Source of the DNA: Xanthomonas campestris pv. badrii
GTDB lineage: Bacteria; Pseudomonadota; Gammaproteobacteria; Xanthomonadales; Xanthomonadaceae
NCBI RefSeq assembly: GCF_012848175.1
Contig: NZ_CP051651.1
Span: 4,409,501-4,473,500, forward strand
Direction of reading: 5' to 3'
Length of the DNA: 64,000 nt
In this document: piece after piece, positions 1 to 9,185 of the stretch
Position numbering within the stretch: the first letter of the stretch is position 1
Layout: each line of letters starts with the position of its first letter
Notes under the pieces: model-generated
Told to the model about the DNA's origin: nothing
Seen by the model: only the letters and a program-made list of their open reading frames with translations
Database searches by the model: none
Program-made: the position numbers and the translations under genes

Positions 1-3000
1 ACTGCGCATCGATCAGACCACGCACTTCCGCATCCTGGCTCGGGTCGCGGCGCGGTGCGATGTTGAACACCACCGTGGCCGGGACCGAGGTGGCAAACGC
101 GTTGGACAGGGTGAACTGCACCGTGGCCTGGCCGACGAAGGCCGGGTTGGGGGTAAAGGTCAGCACGAAGCTGGGCGGCTCGGCCAGGGCGGTCGCCGCC
201 GTCGTCGGTCCGGACGCACCCGCCGCCGAGGCGATGGCCGCACCGCCGACACGGGTGATGCTGGCCGTACCCGCCGAGGCCGGCAGCACCGCGACCACCG
301 CAGCGGCCACGAACGGACCACCGGTCGCGTTGCGGGTGATATCCACCTGCTGGGCTTCGCCAGGCACCGCCTCTGCGGTGACCGACACCGCCACCGGCCG
401 CGCGTTGACCGTGACGGTCAGCGTGGTCGCTGCCGAGGTACCGCCTGCACCGGTGGCGGTATAGCTGAGCACGTCGGTGCCGATGAAGCCGGGGTTCGGC
501 GTGTAGATCAGTTCCAGGCCGTTGACCACCGCAGTGCCATTGGTCGGCGCGGTGGCAATCGCGATCGCCGTGATGTTGCCGGTGTCGTTGGCGGTCACCG
601 CCGCGGTGACTGCGGTGCCGTCCATGGTCACGGCAGTGTCTGCCACGGCCACCGGCACGGCGCTGCCCACGGTGAACGTGTAGGCCTGCGAGGCGCTGGC
701 GGCACTGGCGTCGGTCACGGTGATGGTGAATGTGCTGTTGCCTTCGGCGCTCGGCGTGCCCGACAGCGTCCCGTTCGGGGCCAGGGTCAATCCGGCCGGC
801 AGGGTGCCACTGCTCACGGTGAAGGCGTAGGGCGCCACGCCGCCGCTGACGGTCAGCGTCTGCGCATAGGCAGTGCCGTTGACGGCCGGCGGCAGCGTGC
901 CCTGTGCGATCACCAGCGTGGCCGTATTGACGGTGAGCACATAGCTGCGCGATGCCTGTGCGGCCGGGCTGGGCGTACTGTCCGAAACCGTCAGGGTGAA
1001 GTTGAACGTGCCTGCCACGGTCGGCGTACCGCTCAATCCACCGGTGGCCGGATCCAGCGTAATGCCTGCAGGCAAGGCGCCCGCGCTCAGCGCATAGCTG
1101 TACGGCGCAGTGCCGCCGGTGGCTGGCGTGATGGCGGCCGTGTAGGCCTGCCCCGCGGTGCCGGCCGGCAGGGTGGATGCCGGCAGGGCCAGGGTCGGGC
1201 CCGCCACCGTCAGCGCATAGGCCTGGGTGCCGGTGAAGCTGTTGGCATCGGTCGCTTCCACGGTGAAATTGAACGTGCCTTCCACCGTGGCCGTGCCCGA
1301 CAGCGTGCCGTTGCCGGCCAGCGTCAGGCCGGCCGGCAGCGCGCCGGCGCTGATCGCGTAGGTGTACGGCGCGGTGCCGCCGCTGGCGCTCAGTGCCTGG
1401 CTATACGCCGTGCCGCGCGTGGCGCCAGGCACGCTGGTCGGTGCGACCACGACCTGCGGAGCCGCAATGCTCAGTGCGTAGCTGCGCGATGCCTGCGCGG
1501 CCGGGCTGGGCGTGCTGTCGGACACGGTCAGCGTGAAGTTGAAGCTGCCCGCCACGGTCGGGGTACCGCTCAGTCCGCCGGTGGCCGTGTCCAGCACAAT
1601 GCCGGCCGGTAGCGTGCCTGCACTCAGCGCATAGCTGTAGGGCGCAGTGCCGCCGGTCGCCGGTGTGATGGCGGCCGTGTAGGCCTGCCCGGCGGTGCCG
1701 GCCGGCAAGGTGGATGCCGGCAGGACCAGGGTCGGGCCCGCCACCGTCAGCGCATAGGCCTGGGTGCCGGTGAAGCTGTTGGCATCGGTCGCTTCCACGG
1801 TGAAATTGAACGTGCCTTCCACCGTGGCCGTGCCCGACAGCGTGCCGTTGCTGGCCAAGGTCATCCCGGCCGGCAGCGCGCCGGCGCTGATCGCGTAGGT
1901 GTAAGGCGCGGTGCCGCCACTGGCGCTCAGTGCCTGGCTATACGCCGTGCCGCGCGTGGCGCCCGGCAAGGTCGTCGGCGCCACCGTGATCTGCGGGGCG
2001 GCGATGCTCAGGGTGTACCCCCGCGTGGCCTGCGAGGGAGTGCCGCTGGTGCTGTCGGTGGCCGTCACGCTGAAGTTGAAGGTGCCAACGCTGGTGGTGG
2101 TGCCGCTCAGCGCACCCGTGCTCGCGGCGAACGTGATCCCTGCAGGCAGGGCACCGGCGGTCACCGCGTAGGTGTACGGGGCAATGCCGCCGGTAGCCGG
2201 ATTGATCGCGCTCGCATAGGCCTGGCCCGCGGTACCGGCCGGCAGGGCGGTCGCAGGCAGGGTCACGGTCGGCCCGGCAACCGTCAAGGTGTAGGCACGG
2301 CTACCGGAGGTCGGCGTGCCACTGTCGGTGGCAGTCACGGTGAAGTTGAAGGCGCCACTGGCCGTTGGCGTGCCCGACAGCACGCCTGTGCTGCTCAGGG
2401 TCAGTCCCGCCGGCAACGCGCCGGCGGTGATCGCGAAGCTGTATGGCGCGGTGCCGCCGCTGGCGCTCAGGTTCTGGCTGTAGGCCGTACCCGCCGTCGC
2501 CGCCGGCAACGAGGCCGGCGCCACCGTCACCACGGCATCGTCGTTGTTGATGGTGCCGGTGCCGGTGGCGCGGGCAATGGTGGCATTGCTGGCGCCCGAC
2601 AGACCGACGCTGAAGGTCTCGTTGGGTTCGACCGCGGTATCGCCGTTGACGGTAACCGCCACGCCCTGCGCGGTGGTGCCTGGCGCAAACGTCAGCGTGC
2701 CGGAGCGCGCGACATAGTCGCTGCCGGCAGTGGCAGTCCCGTCGGAGGTCGCGTAATTGACCGTCACGGTCTGGCCGCTGGCCTGGCTCAGACTCACCGT
2801 GAAGGTGGCCGTGGTGGTGCCGCTGTTGCCTTCGTTGACGCTGACGTCGTCGATCGACAGCGACGGCAACGCATCGTCGTTGACGATGGTGCCCTGCCCT
2901 TGCGCATCGGTGATGGTCGCGCCGCTGACGTTGCTGACGTTGACGAAGAACGTTTCGTTGGGTTCGTTGAGCGTGTCGCCATTGATCAGCACGGTGAAGG

Positions 3001-4240
3001 TCGCGCTGCTGCTGCCGGCAGGAATGGTCTGCCCGGTCAGGCTGGAGGCCACGTAGTCCACGCCCGCGGTGGCGGTGCCGTCGGCGGTGGCGATATCGAA
3101 GCTGACGCCACCGGTCGGCGCTGGCTGGCTCAGCGAAACGGTGAAGGTCGCGTTGGTGGTGCCGGCGTTGCCCTCGTTCACCGAGACGTCGTTGATGCTC
3201 AACCCAGGCTGGTCGTCGTTGAGGATGGTGCCGGTGGCGCTGGACGGCGAGCCGACGGTATAGCCGGTGCCAGCGACGAGGACGATCAACACCGTCTCGT
3301 CGGACTCGACCGTGCTGTCGGCAGTGGGATTGATCGTGATCGTGCCGGTGGTCTGCCCGGCCGCAATCACCAGCGGGGAGCTGACGGCCGCGTAGTCGGT
3401 GCCCGAGGTCGCGGTGCCGCCCACGTTGAAGCCGACCGAGACAGCCGACACGGGCGCCTGGCTCAGGGTAACGGTGTAGACCAGGTTGGCGGCGCCATCT
3501 TCGCTGACGCTGGCCGGCGACACGCCGATGCTGGCGACCGGGAAGTCGTCGTTGACGATGGTGGCGGTGGCGCTGGACGGGCTGCCCGGTGAGTAGCCGG
3601 TGCCGGCAGCGACGGTAAAGGTCACCGTCTCGTCCGCCTCCACCGTCGCATCGGCGATCGGGGTGACACTGAAACTGGCAGAGGTGGCATTGGCCGGCAC
3701 CACGACGCTGCTCACCGCACCGGAGTAGTCGGTGCCGCTGGTGGCGGACCCGCTGCGGGTCAGGTTCACCGTCGTGGGCGAGCTGTTGGTCTGGCTCAGC
3801 GTCACCGTATAGACGAACGGGGTGCCGCTGTTCTCGTTGGCGCTGGCGGGAGAGACCGCAATGCTGGCTTGACGCGTGGGGTTGATGGTGATGTTGAAGA
3901 CGACCTGATTGCCGTCCTCATCGCCAAGGGTGAACGTGTCTGAAGTCGCACCATCCCCGTTGTTGGTGTAGGTCACCTGCTCGGTGCTGTCGGGATTCTG
4001 GCCAGGCAGGCTATAGCTGCCATGCGACGGAGAGACGTTACCGGTCTGCATGCCGAAGTTGGATGGCCCGTCGCAGTCGCCGACCTCGAAGGTCCACGAG
4101 CCGCCCGAGTTGATGGTCGCGCTCTTGGGAGACGGACAGTAGACGGCGAGCGCGACCTGAGAGGTCGCCAACAACACCAGCGCCGTCAGCCACTGCAAGG
4201 CCAGGCGCATGCCGCGTGCCGCGGTGCAATTCATAGACAT
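1..4240 (-). CDS. Large repeat surface protein (Calx-beta and Ig-like repeats), probable autotransporter passenger, 3' end outside window
   Basis: About 1413 residues are visible and the frame is open to the left edge, so the C-terminus is missing. The ATG at 4240 follows an AGGGG-type ribosome site; a second ATG lies two codons on. The first 35 residues form a signal peptide ending near ATSQVALA. Residues about 125-565 contain four to five Calx-beta-like units of 112-113 residues, each ending in a VNDD-type motif. Residues about 565-1190 contain Ig-like units (He_PIG type: LPAG, GxxSGTP, FNFTVxATD), then a VTANDT-type Ig segment. The last residues seen (APRRDPSQDAEVRGLIDAQ) resemble the junction before an autotransporter beta-barrel. 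That barrel is an inference, since it would lie outside the window. The gene is divergent from the tail-collar genes at 4501. Confidence 0.8.
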   Translation of the reverse strand, partial: MSMNCTAARGMRLALQWLTALVLLATSQVALAVYCPSPKSATINSGGSWTFEVGDCDGPSNFGMQTGNVSPSHGSYSLPGQNPDSTEQVTYTNNGDGATSDTFTLGDEDGNQVVFNITINPTRQASIAVSPASANENSGTPFVYTVTLSQTNSSPTTVNLTRSGSATSGTDYSGAVSSVVVPANATSASFSVTPIADATVEADETVTFTVAAGTGYSPGSPSSATATIVNDDFPVASIGVSPASVSEDGAANLVYTVTLSQAPVSAVSVGFNVGGTATSGTDYAAVSSPLVIAAGQTTGTITINPTADSTVESDETVLIVLVAGTGYTVGSPSSATGTILNDDQPGLSINDVSVNEGNAGTTNATFTVSLSQPAPTGGVSFDIATADGTATAGVDYVASSLTGQTIPAGSSSATFTVLINGDTLNEPNETFFVNVSNVSGATITDAQGQGTIVNDDALPSLSIDDVSVNEGNSGTTTATFTVSLSQASGQTVTVNYATSDGTATAGSDYVARSGTLTFAPGTTAQGVAVTVNGDTAVEPNETFSVGLSGASNATIARATGTGTINNDDAVVTVAPASLPAATAGTAYSQNLSASGGTAPYSFAITAGALPAGLTLSSTGVLSGTPTASGAFNFTVTATDSGTPTSGSRAYTLTVAGPTVTLPATALPAGTAGQAYASAINPATGGIAPYTYAVTAGALPAGITFAASTGALSGTTTSVGTFNFSVTATDSTSGTPSQATRGYTLSIAAPQITVAPTTLPGATRGTAYSQALSASGGTAPYTYAISAGALPAGMTLASNGTLSGTATVEGTFNFTVEATDANSFTGTQAYALTVAGPTLVLPASTLPAGTAGQAYTAAITPATGGTAPYSYALSAGTLPAGIVLDTATGGLSGTPTVAGSFNFTLTVSDSTPSPAAQASRSYALSIAAPQVVVAPTSVPGATRGTAYSQALSASGGTAPYTYAISAGALPAGLTLAGNGTLSGTATVEGTFNFTVEATDANSFTGTQAYALTVAGPTLALPASTLPAGTAGQAYTAAITPATGGTAPYSYALSAGALPAGITLDPATGGLSGTPTVAGTFNFTLTVSDSTPSPAAQASRSYVLTVNTATLVIAQGTLPPAVNGTAYAQTLTVSGGVAPYAFTVSSGTLPAGLTLAPNGTLSGTPSAEGNSTFTITVTDASAASASQAYTFTVGSAVPVAVADTAVTMDGTAVTAAVTANDTGNITAIAIATAPTNGTAVVNGLELIYTPNPGFIGTDVLSYTATGAGGTSAATTLTVTVNARPVAVSVTAEAVPGEAQQVDITRNATGGPFVAAAVVAVLPASAGTASITRVGGAAIASAAGASGPTTAATALAEPPSFVLTFTPNPAFVGQATVQFTLSNAFATSVPATVVFNIAPRRDPSQDAEVRGLIDAQ
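930..2003 (-). repeat. Two tandem near-identical 537-bp units inside the surface-protein gene
   Basis: Landmarks recur exactly 537 bp apart: GCTGCGCGAT at 944 and 1481, and CCGCCACCGT at 1201 and 1738. The unit equals 179 residues, or two Ig-like domains. A third copy further along (from about 2004) is clearly diverged. In-frame units of this kind can expand or contract by recombination without breaking the reading frame. Confidence 0.85.
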
Positions 4241-4500
4241 TCGATGATCCCCTGGAAACACGCCACCCCGCTGGCGCTGGCAACAGTCCTGGTGCCTCAG
4301 ATCAGCGCGTCATTCATGCCTTTGAAGGCATATCCGCGCCGCGGCGCCATTGAAACAGGAACTGACTGCCAGTTAAAGAACAAAAAATTAATACTTCATC
4401 CCAGTTTTGATGCATCGCGGCTTGCTGTGTGCCGGGCCGGCCGGTATGTGTAGGGCTACTCCTGGCATGAGGTCGGGGGTTATCTACTCGGGAGAGCTGG

Positions 4501-5052
4501 ATGAGCGAGTTCTTCATCGGTCAAATCATGCTGACCGGCTTCACCTACGCGCCGAAGTATTTTGCGCAGTGCAACGGGCAGCTGCTGCCGATCAATCAGA
4601 ACCAGGCCCTGTTCAGCCTGCTGAGCACCCGCTACGGCGGCGATGGCAAGACCACCTTCGGCCTGCCCGACATGCGCGGCCGCACGCCCATCGGCTACGG
4701 GCCGTCGGTGGATCCGGCATGGCAGCCGCCCGCCGCGCCGATCGGCCAGAGCGCCGGCGCGGAGAACGTGACGCTGGTGGGCGACAACCTGCCCCCGCAC
4801 CTGCACCTCCTCGATTGCAGCAGCGGTAACGGCGACAACCGCGCTCCGACCGGGCGCCTGTTTGCCAACAATGTCGTCAGCCCGGGGCCGGGCACGCCGC
4901 ACGCACTGTATGCCGCACCCGGCACGATGGTGCCGCTGGCACAGTCCACGATCGCCAGCAGCGGCGGCAATCAGGCGCACCCGAACCTGCAGCCGTACAC
5001 CACGCTGAATTTCTGCATCGCGCTGTCCGGCATCTTCCCCTCGCGCAACTAG
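4501..5052 (+). CDS. Phage tail collar domain protein (paralog 1 of 3)
   Basis: This 183-residue protein has a short tail-collar domain of the kind in phage tail fibres and the so-called microcystin-dependent proteins. The pattern GQIMLTGFTYAPKYFAQCNG, then LLSTRYGGDGKTTFGLPDMR, then PPHLH matches the family. There is no signal peptide or membrane segment. The ATG at 4501 follows a GGGAGAG ribosome site. It is the first of three paralogs in a row, and no capsid, terminase or tail-sheath gene is nearby, so a prophage is unlikely. The function of these chromosomal collar proteins is not established. Confidence 0.85.
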   Translation: MSEFFIGQIMLTGFTYAPKYFAQCNGQLLPINQNQALFSLLSTRYGGDGKTTFGLPDMRGRTPIGYGPSVDPAWQPPAAPIGQSAGAENVTLVGDNLPPHLHLLDCSSGNGDNRAPTGRLFANNVVSPGPGTPHALYAAPGTMVPLAQSTIASSGGNQAHPNLQPYTTLNFCIALSGIFPSRN

Positions 5053-5119
5053 GCGTCTCCGCATTCGGGCGCAGGGCGCGGTGTCGGCGCGCGGCGCTTC
5101 ATCGACAAGGAAGCATTCC

Positions 5120-5647
5120 ATGAGCACTCCCTTCATCGGCGAGATCCGCATGTTCGGCTTCGGCCGTACGCCTCAGGGCTGGCAGGCATGCGACGGCACC
5201 CTGCTGCAGATCTCCGAATACGAGCCGTTGTACCTGCTACTCGGCACCACCTACGGCGGCAATGGCACCAGTACTTTTGGCGTGCCGGACCTGCGCGGCC
5301 GCCTGCCGATCCACCAGGGCCAGGGGCCCGGATTGAACAACTATGTCCTCGGCCAGCGCGCCGGTACCGAGACGGTCACATTGGTCGAGCTGCAGATGCC
5401 GGCGCATACGCATACCGCCCAGGCCACCCCCGCAGCAGCCACCGCGCCAGCGCCTGCCGGGCTGGTGCCGGGAGCAGTCGATGGCGGTCTGTTCTATGTC
5501 GCTAATCTGGCCGGCGCCACCCAGGTGACGATGTCCGGGCAGAGCACCTCGTACGCTGGCGGCAGCCAGCCGCACAACAACCTCATGCCGACGCTGACGG
5601 TGCAGTACTGCATTGCCACCACCGGCATCTTTCCGCAGCAGGCCTGA
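5120..5647 (+). CDS. Phage tail collar domain protein (paralog 2 of 3)
   Basis: The protein has 175 residues and starts MSTPFIGEIRMFGFGRTPQG. The ATG at 5120 is preceded by AAGGA at good spacing, and an in-frame upstream start at 5081 has no such site. It shows the full collar signature: WQACDG, TTYGGNGTSTFGVPDLRGR, a GQGPG turn and the histidine motif MPAHTHT. It lies 67 bp after paralog 1 and 60 bp before paralog 3. The C-terminus (VQYCIATTGIFP) is shared by all three, supporting tandem duplication. Confidence 0.85.
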   Translation: MSTPFIGEIRMFGFGRTPQGWQACDGTLLQISEYEPLYLLLGTTYGGNGTSTFGVPDLRGRLPIHQGQGPGLNNYVLGQRAGTETVTLVELQMPAHTHTAQATPAAATAPAPAGLVPGAVDGGLFYVANLAGATQVTMSGQSTSYAGGSQPHNNLMPTLTVQYCIATTGIFPQQA

Positions 5648-5707
5648 TCCCTTGCACCGCGCCGACCCGGCTGCGGTATGCATCCCCACCATCGGAGGAA
5701 CCCGCGC

Positions 5708-6244
5708 ATGACCGAACCCTATATCGGCGAAATCCAGCTGTTCGGCTTCGACTACAACCCCTATGGCTGGGCATTTTGCAACGGCGCCGTGCTGCCGATC
5801 GCGCAGAACACCACGCTGTATTCGCTACTGAGTGTGGCCTACGGCGGCAACGGCACCAGCACCTTCCAGTTGCCGAACTTCTGCGCGCGCGCCGGTTGTG
5901 AGCAGGGCCAGGGGCCCGGCCTGAGCCCGCATTCGCTGGGCAGCAACTTCGGCTCCGCCGCGGTGAGCCTGCAGCAATCGCAGATCCCGATGCATCAGCA
6001 CGGAGTGAACGCGTTTTCGCAAGCCGACCAGACCAAGCGGACCGGCACACCCGCCAGCGGCGTGGCCCTGTCGTCGCTGAACATCAACAACGAGCGGCCG
6101 TTCCTGGCGGTCGCGCCCGACAAGCAGTTCTCCCCGACCATGCTGCTGCCCACCGGCAATGGCCTGGCGCACGAGAACCGGCAACCCTACCTGGCGGTGA
6201 ATTTCTGCATCGCGCTGCAGGGCGACTTCCCGGCCTTCAATTAA
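5708..6244 (+). CDS. Phage tail collar domain protein (paralog 3 of 3)
   Basis: The protein has 178 residues; the start MTEPYIGEIQLFGFDYNPYG follows a GGAGGA ribosome site. It is collar-like, with AYGGNGTSTFQLPNF and IPMHQHG. The usual LRGR segment after the LP motif is replaced by FCARAGCEQGQGPG, so it has diverged at that loop. Its stop lies 3 bp before the next ATG, so it is probably co-transcribed with the acetyltransferase at 6248. Confidence 0.85.
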   Translation: MTEPYIGEIQLFGFDYNPYGWAFCNGAVLPIAQNTTLYSLLSVAYGGNGTSTFQLPNFCARAGCEQGQGPGLSPHSLGSNFGSAAVSLQQSQIPMHQHGVNAFSQADQTKRTGTPASGVALSSLNINNERPFLAVAPDKQFSPTMLLPTGNGLAHENRQPYLAVNFCIALQGDFPAFN

Positions 6245-6247
6245 GCG

Positions 6248-6802
6248 ATGCCATTGCCTGGACGCGGGACGCAGGCCAGCGCGCCAGCGCGTCTGTGCGC
6301 AAACGCTCCGGCTGCAGCGGAGCTTGAGCTGCGGCCGGAGCAGCCCGACGACAGCGCGTGGCTGGAAGATCTCTATGCCAGCACCCGCAGCGAGGAGCTG
6401 GCCCCCATCCCGTGGCCGGAGACGACCAAGCGCGCATTCCTGCAGCAGCAGTTCGCATTGCAGCGCGCGCATTACCGGCAGCATTTTGCCGGTGCCGATT
6501 TTTTGATCGCCCAGGTGCGGGACGAGCGCATCGGCCGCCTGTACCTGCACCGCACCGCCACGCAGCACACGCTGGTGGATATCAGCCTGTTGCCCGGGTG
6601 GCGTGGCCGAGGCGTGGGCTCGCAGCTGATCGCCCACGCGCAGGCGATGGCGCGCGAGGCAGGATGCGCGTTGTCACTGCACGTGCTGCACGCCAATCCC
6701 GCCGCCCAGCGTCTGTATGGGCGCCTGGGATTCGTTGCAGGCGACAGCACCCAGACGCATCTGCAGATGCATTGGCATCCCAGCGATCGCCCGCCTGCGT
6801 GA
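6248..6802 (+). CDS. GNAT family N-acetyltransferase
   Basis: This 184-residue GNAT enzyme would transfer an acyl group from acyl-CoA to an unknown amine. The acetyl-CoA loop is visible as LLPGWRGRGVGSQLI (about residues 115-130), followed by the HVLHANPAAQRLYGRLGF stretch typical of motif B. The N-terminal 25 residues are low-complexity, so the true start could be slightly downstream. The gene follows the third collar gene by 3 bp, which suggests a shared transcript and perhaps modification of, or work alongside, the collar proteins. That functional link is inference. Confidence 0.8.
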   Translation: MPLPGRGTQASAPARLCANAPAAAELELRPEQPDDSAWLEDLYASTRSEELAPIPWPETTKRAFLQQQFALQRAHYRQHFAGADFLIAQVRDERIGRLYLHRTATQHTLVDISLLPGWRGRGVGSQLIAHAQAMAREAGCALSLHVLHANPAAQRLYGRLGFVAGDSTQTHLQMHWHPSDRPPA

Positions 6803-6966
6803 GAGAGCCAGGTTCGACCTGCCTGATCCGTAGCAGCCCGCAGAGCGTCTTGAACAGTGGGTGGGTGTGGACGGCGCGCCAAGCACCGCAACGTGGAGTG
6901 GTCCGAGCACCGACCGCATCCGCCTGACGGCTGCGTGGTCGCTGTGTCGGCCGTTCCAGGGCGCGC

Positions 6967-7254
6967 TCAGTTGAAGACGGCCTGATACAGGAACCCGTCG
7001 CGCTCGCGTGCCACCGGCACCAGAAAGATGCCGATCTCGCCCAGCCGCGCGTGGCGCATCTGATAGGTCTGCTGCGGAAACAGGAATGCCGAGCCATTGC
7101 GGAACAACAGCGAGAACGGCGCACGTTGCGAACTACGCGCGCTCTGCAAGGGCCGCGCTTCCACCAGGACGAACGGAACCTCGCCATCATTCAATGCAGC
7201 GGCGAAGGTCTCGTTGACGCTGCCGGCGAAATGTTCAAGCGTCAACAACTCCAT
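6967..7254 (-). CDS. Small hypothetical protein, DUF6916-like
   Basis: The protein has 95 residues and starts MELLTLEHFAGSVNETF. The ATG at 7254 has a GGGAG site upstream, and the longer in-frame extension to 7374 has no such support. It is a compact beta-rich protein (VPFVLVEARPL, FSLLFRNG, IGIFLVPV). It resembles the small DUF6916-type proteins I associate with tail-collar gene groups, though I cannot confirm the family without a search. It is convergent with the GNAT gene and its function is unknown. Confidence 0.6.
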   Translation of the reverse strand: MELLTLEHFAGSVNETFAAALNDGEVPFVLVEARPLQSARSSQRAPFSLLFRNGSAFLFPQQTYQMRHARLGEIGIFLVPVARERDGFLYQAVFN

Positions 7255-7633
7255 GGAGGCTCCCAGGCGACGAGGTAGCGTAGATCCTGGCGTCTTGTCG
7301 CTTGTCCCACAAGATGTCGGAACCGGCAACGCGACACACTCGACAGATCGCCGCGAGCAGCGCTCAGGCCGCACAGGACGATCGCGGGCGCGTCGGGGTA
7401 GATATGCATCATCGCGGCGGGGCGTCGATCGCCTTCCTATTGATCCCTACGACGGCGTACGTTGTGCGCGCGGATCAGAGCCGATGCGCTGCGGGACACG
7501 CTGTTACGCAGATCGCGCCATCTGCGCCCACATCGCAAGCCCGGCGAATGCGACAATACTGCACGCGGCGGTTCGGTTAAGTTCAGCCGCGTGACGGTTA
7601 CTCTATCGCGTTGGAATTCTGTTAAAGGCTGCA
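7255..7633. other. Intergenic region without a recognised gene
   Basis: This 379-bp spacer lies between the divergent DUF6916-like gene and the mla operon. It must hold both promoters. The open frames in it are short, overlap each other and resemble nothing I recognise. Confidence 0.5.
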
Positions 7634-8428
7634 ATGACGGCGTCCGCTCCCCCTGTCGTGCAATTGTCCGGTGTCCGTATCGATCGTGGCGGGCGCACGA
7701 TCCTGCGCGATGTGTCGCTGGACGTGCCACGCGGCAGCATCACGGCCGTGCTCGGTCCCTCCGGCAGCGGCAAGTCCACGATGCTGGCCGCACTCACCGG
7801 CGAACTGCGCCCGGTGGCCGGGACTGTGACCTTGTTCGGCAATGCGATTCCCACCGGTAGCCGCGCGCTGCTGGAGATGCGCCGCAATGTCGGCGTGCTG
7901 CTGCAGGGCAATGGCTTGCTGACCGACCTGAGCGTGGCCGACAACGTCGCGCTGCCGCTGCGCACCCACACGCGCCTGCCGGCGCCGGTGCTGCAACGCC
8001 TGGTGCAGATGAAGTTGCACGCGGTGGGCCTGCTGGCCGCTGCCGATGCCTGGCCGCGCGAATTGTCCGGCGGCATGGCGCGGCGTGTGGCGCTGGCGCG
8101 CGCGCTGGCGCTGGATCCGCCCTTGATGATCTACGACGAACCGCTGACCGGGCTGGACCCGATCGCCTCGGGCGTGATCATGAGCCTGATCCAGCGCCTC
8201 AACGACAGCCTGGGCCTGACCAGCATCATCGTCAGCCACCACGTGCACGAGACGCTGCCGATCAGCGACCAGGCCGTGGTCATCGCCAATGGCGGCATCG
8301 TGTTCGCCGGCACCCCCCAACACCTGCAGGACAGCACCGATCCGCTGGTGCAGCAGTTCCTGCACGGCCAGCCGGACGGCCCGATCGCCTTCGATGCCGC
8401 ACCACGCCGCGACCGGAGCGCTGCCTGA
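7634..8428 (+). CDS. mlaF: MlaF: ATP-binding subunit of the Mla phospholipid transporter
   Basis: This is the 264-residue ABC ATPase of the inner-membrane MlaFEDB complex, which moves phospholipids between the inner and outer membranes and maintains outer-membrane asymmetry. Walker A GPSGSGKS is at about residues 41-48, signature LSGGM at 144-148, Walker B PLMIYDEP at 163-170, and the switch histidine is in IIVSHHVHE. It is the first gene of a six-gene unit, and its TGA overlaps the ATG of mlaE (TGATG). Confidence 0.95.
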   Translation: MTASAPPVVQLSGVRIDRGGRTILRDVSLDVPRGSITAVLGPSGSGKSTMLAALTGELRPVAGTVTLFGNAIPTGSRALLEMRRNVGVLLQGNGLLTDLSVADNVALPLRTHTRLPAPVLQRLVQMKLHAVGLLAAADAWPRELSGGMARRVALARALALDPPLMIYDEPLTGLDPIASGVIMSLIQRLNDSLGLTSIIVSHHVHETLPISDQAVVIANGGIVFAGTPQHLQDSTDPLVQQFLHGQPDGPIAFDAAPRRDRSAA

Positions 8429-9177
8429 TGGCCTTCGCCGATTCCATTCGCGCCTTCGGCCGCGCCGGGCTGTTTTCGTTGACCGTGCTGCGCGGCTCGC
8501 TGCCCACGCGCGATTTCATTGCCGAGCTGGTGCGCGAGATCTACAAGGTCGGCGCGCGTTCGCTGCCGATCATTGCGGTGGGCGGCGCCTTCGTCGGCCT
8601 GGTGCTGACCTTGCAGGGCTACCGCACGCTCACCACTTACGGTGCCTCGGATGCGCTGTCCACGCTGCTGGGGCTGTCGCTGTACCGCGAGCTGGCGCCG
8701 GTGCTGACTGCGCTGTTGTTCATCGGCCGGGCCGGCAGTTCGATCGCGGCCGAACTTGGCCTGATGCGTGCCACCGACCAGATCAAGGCGCTGGAGTTGA
8801 TGGCCATCGACCCGGTGGCCAAGGCAGTGGCACCGCGCTTCTGGGCGGCGGTGCTGACGGTGCCGTTGCTGACCGGGGTGTTCTGCTCGCTGGCCATCAC
8901 CGGCGGCTATTTCGAAGCGGTGCACGTGCTGGGTATCGACAACGGCACGTTCTGGTCGGGGCTGAGCAACAGCGTCGATTTCTGGGACGACTTCGGCGTG
9001 GCGATGCTCAAGTCGGCGATCTTCGGCGGCACCGCCGCGCTGGTGGCCGCCTATGTGGGCTTCCATGCCGAGCCGACCATCGAAGGCACCTCGATCGCCA
9101 CCACCCGCGCGGTGGTGAACGCCTCGCTGCTGGTGCTGATGTTCAACTTCGTCCTTTCTGCAATGTTGTTTAGGTGA
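8428..9177 (+). CDS. mlaE: MlaE: permease subunit of the Mla phospholipid transporter
   Basis: This 249-residue inner-membrane protein belongs to the MlaE/YrbE permease family. Several hydrophobic segments are visible, with the conserved stretch LYRELAPVLTALLFIGRAGS and the family's MRATDQIKALELMAIDP loop. It starts within the mlaF stop codon, indicating translational coupling. It pairs with MlaF to form the ABC core on which the MlaD ring sits. Confidence 0.95.
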   Translation: MAFADSIRAFGRAGLFSLTVLRGSLPTRDFIAELVREIYKVGARSLPIIAVGGAFVGLVLTLQGYRTLTTYGASDALSTLLGLSLYRELAPVLTALLFIGRAGSSIAAELGLMRATDQIKALELMAIDPVAKAVAPRFWAAVLTVPLLTGVFCSLAITGGYFEAVHVLGIDNGTFWSGLSNSVDFWDDFGVAMLKSAIFGGTAALVAAYVGFHAEPTIEGTSIATTRAVVNASLLVLMFNFVLSAMLFR

Positions 9178-9185
9178 GATAGCCC

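Noticed and set aside
930..2003. CRISPR-like or transposon repeat in the surface-protein gene
   Set aside because: The units are 537 bp, in frame and encode Ig-like domains, with no spacer structure or terminal inverted repeats.
4501..6244. Prophage remnant based on three tail-collar genes
   Set aside because: No terminase, capsid, integrase, lysis or other tail genes are present, and composition matches the chromosome. Such collar genes are common outside phages.
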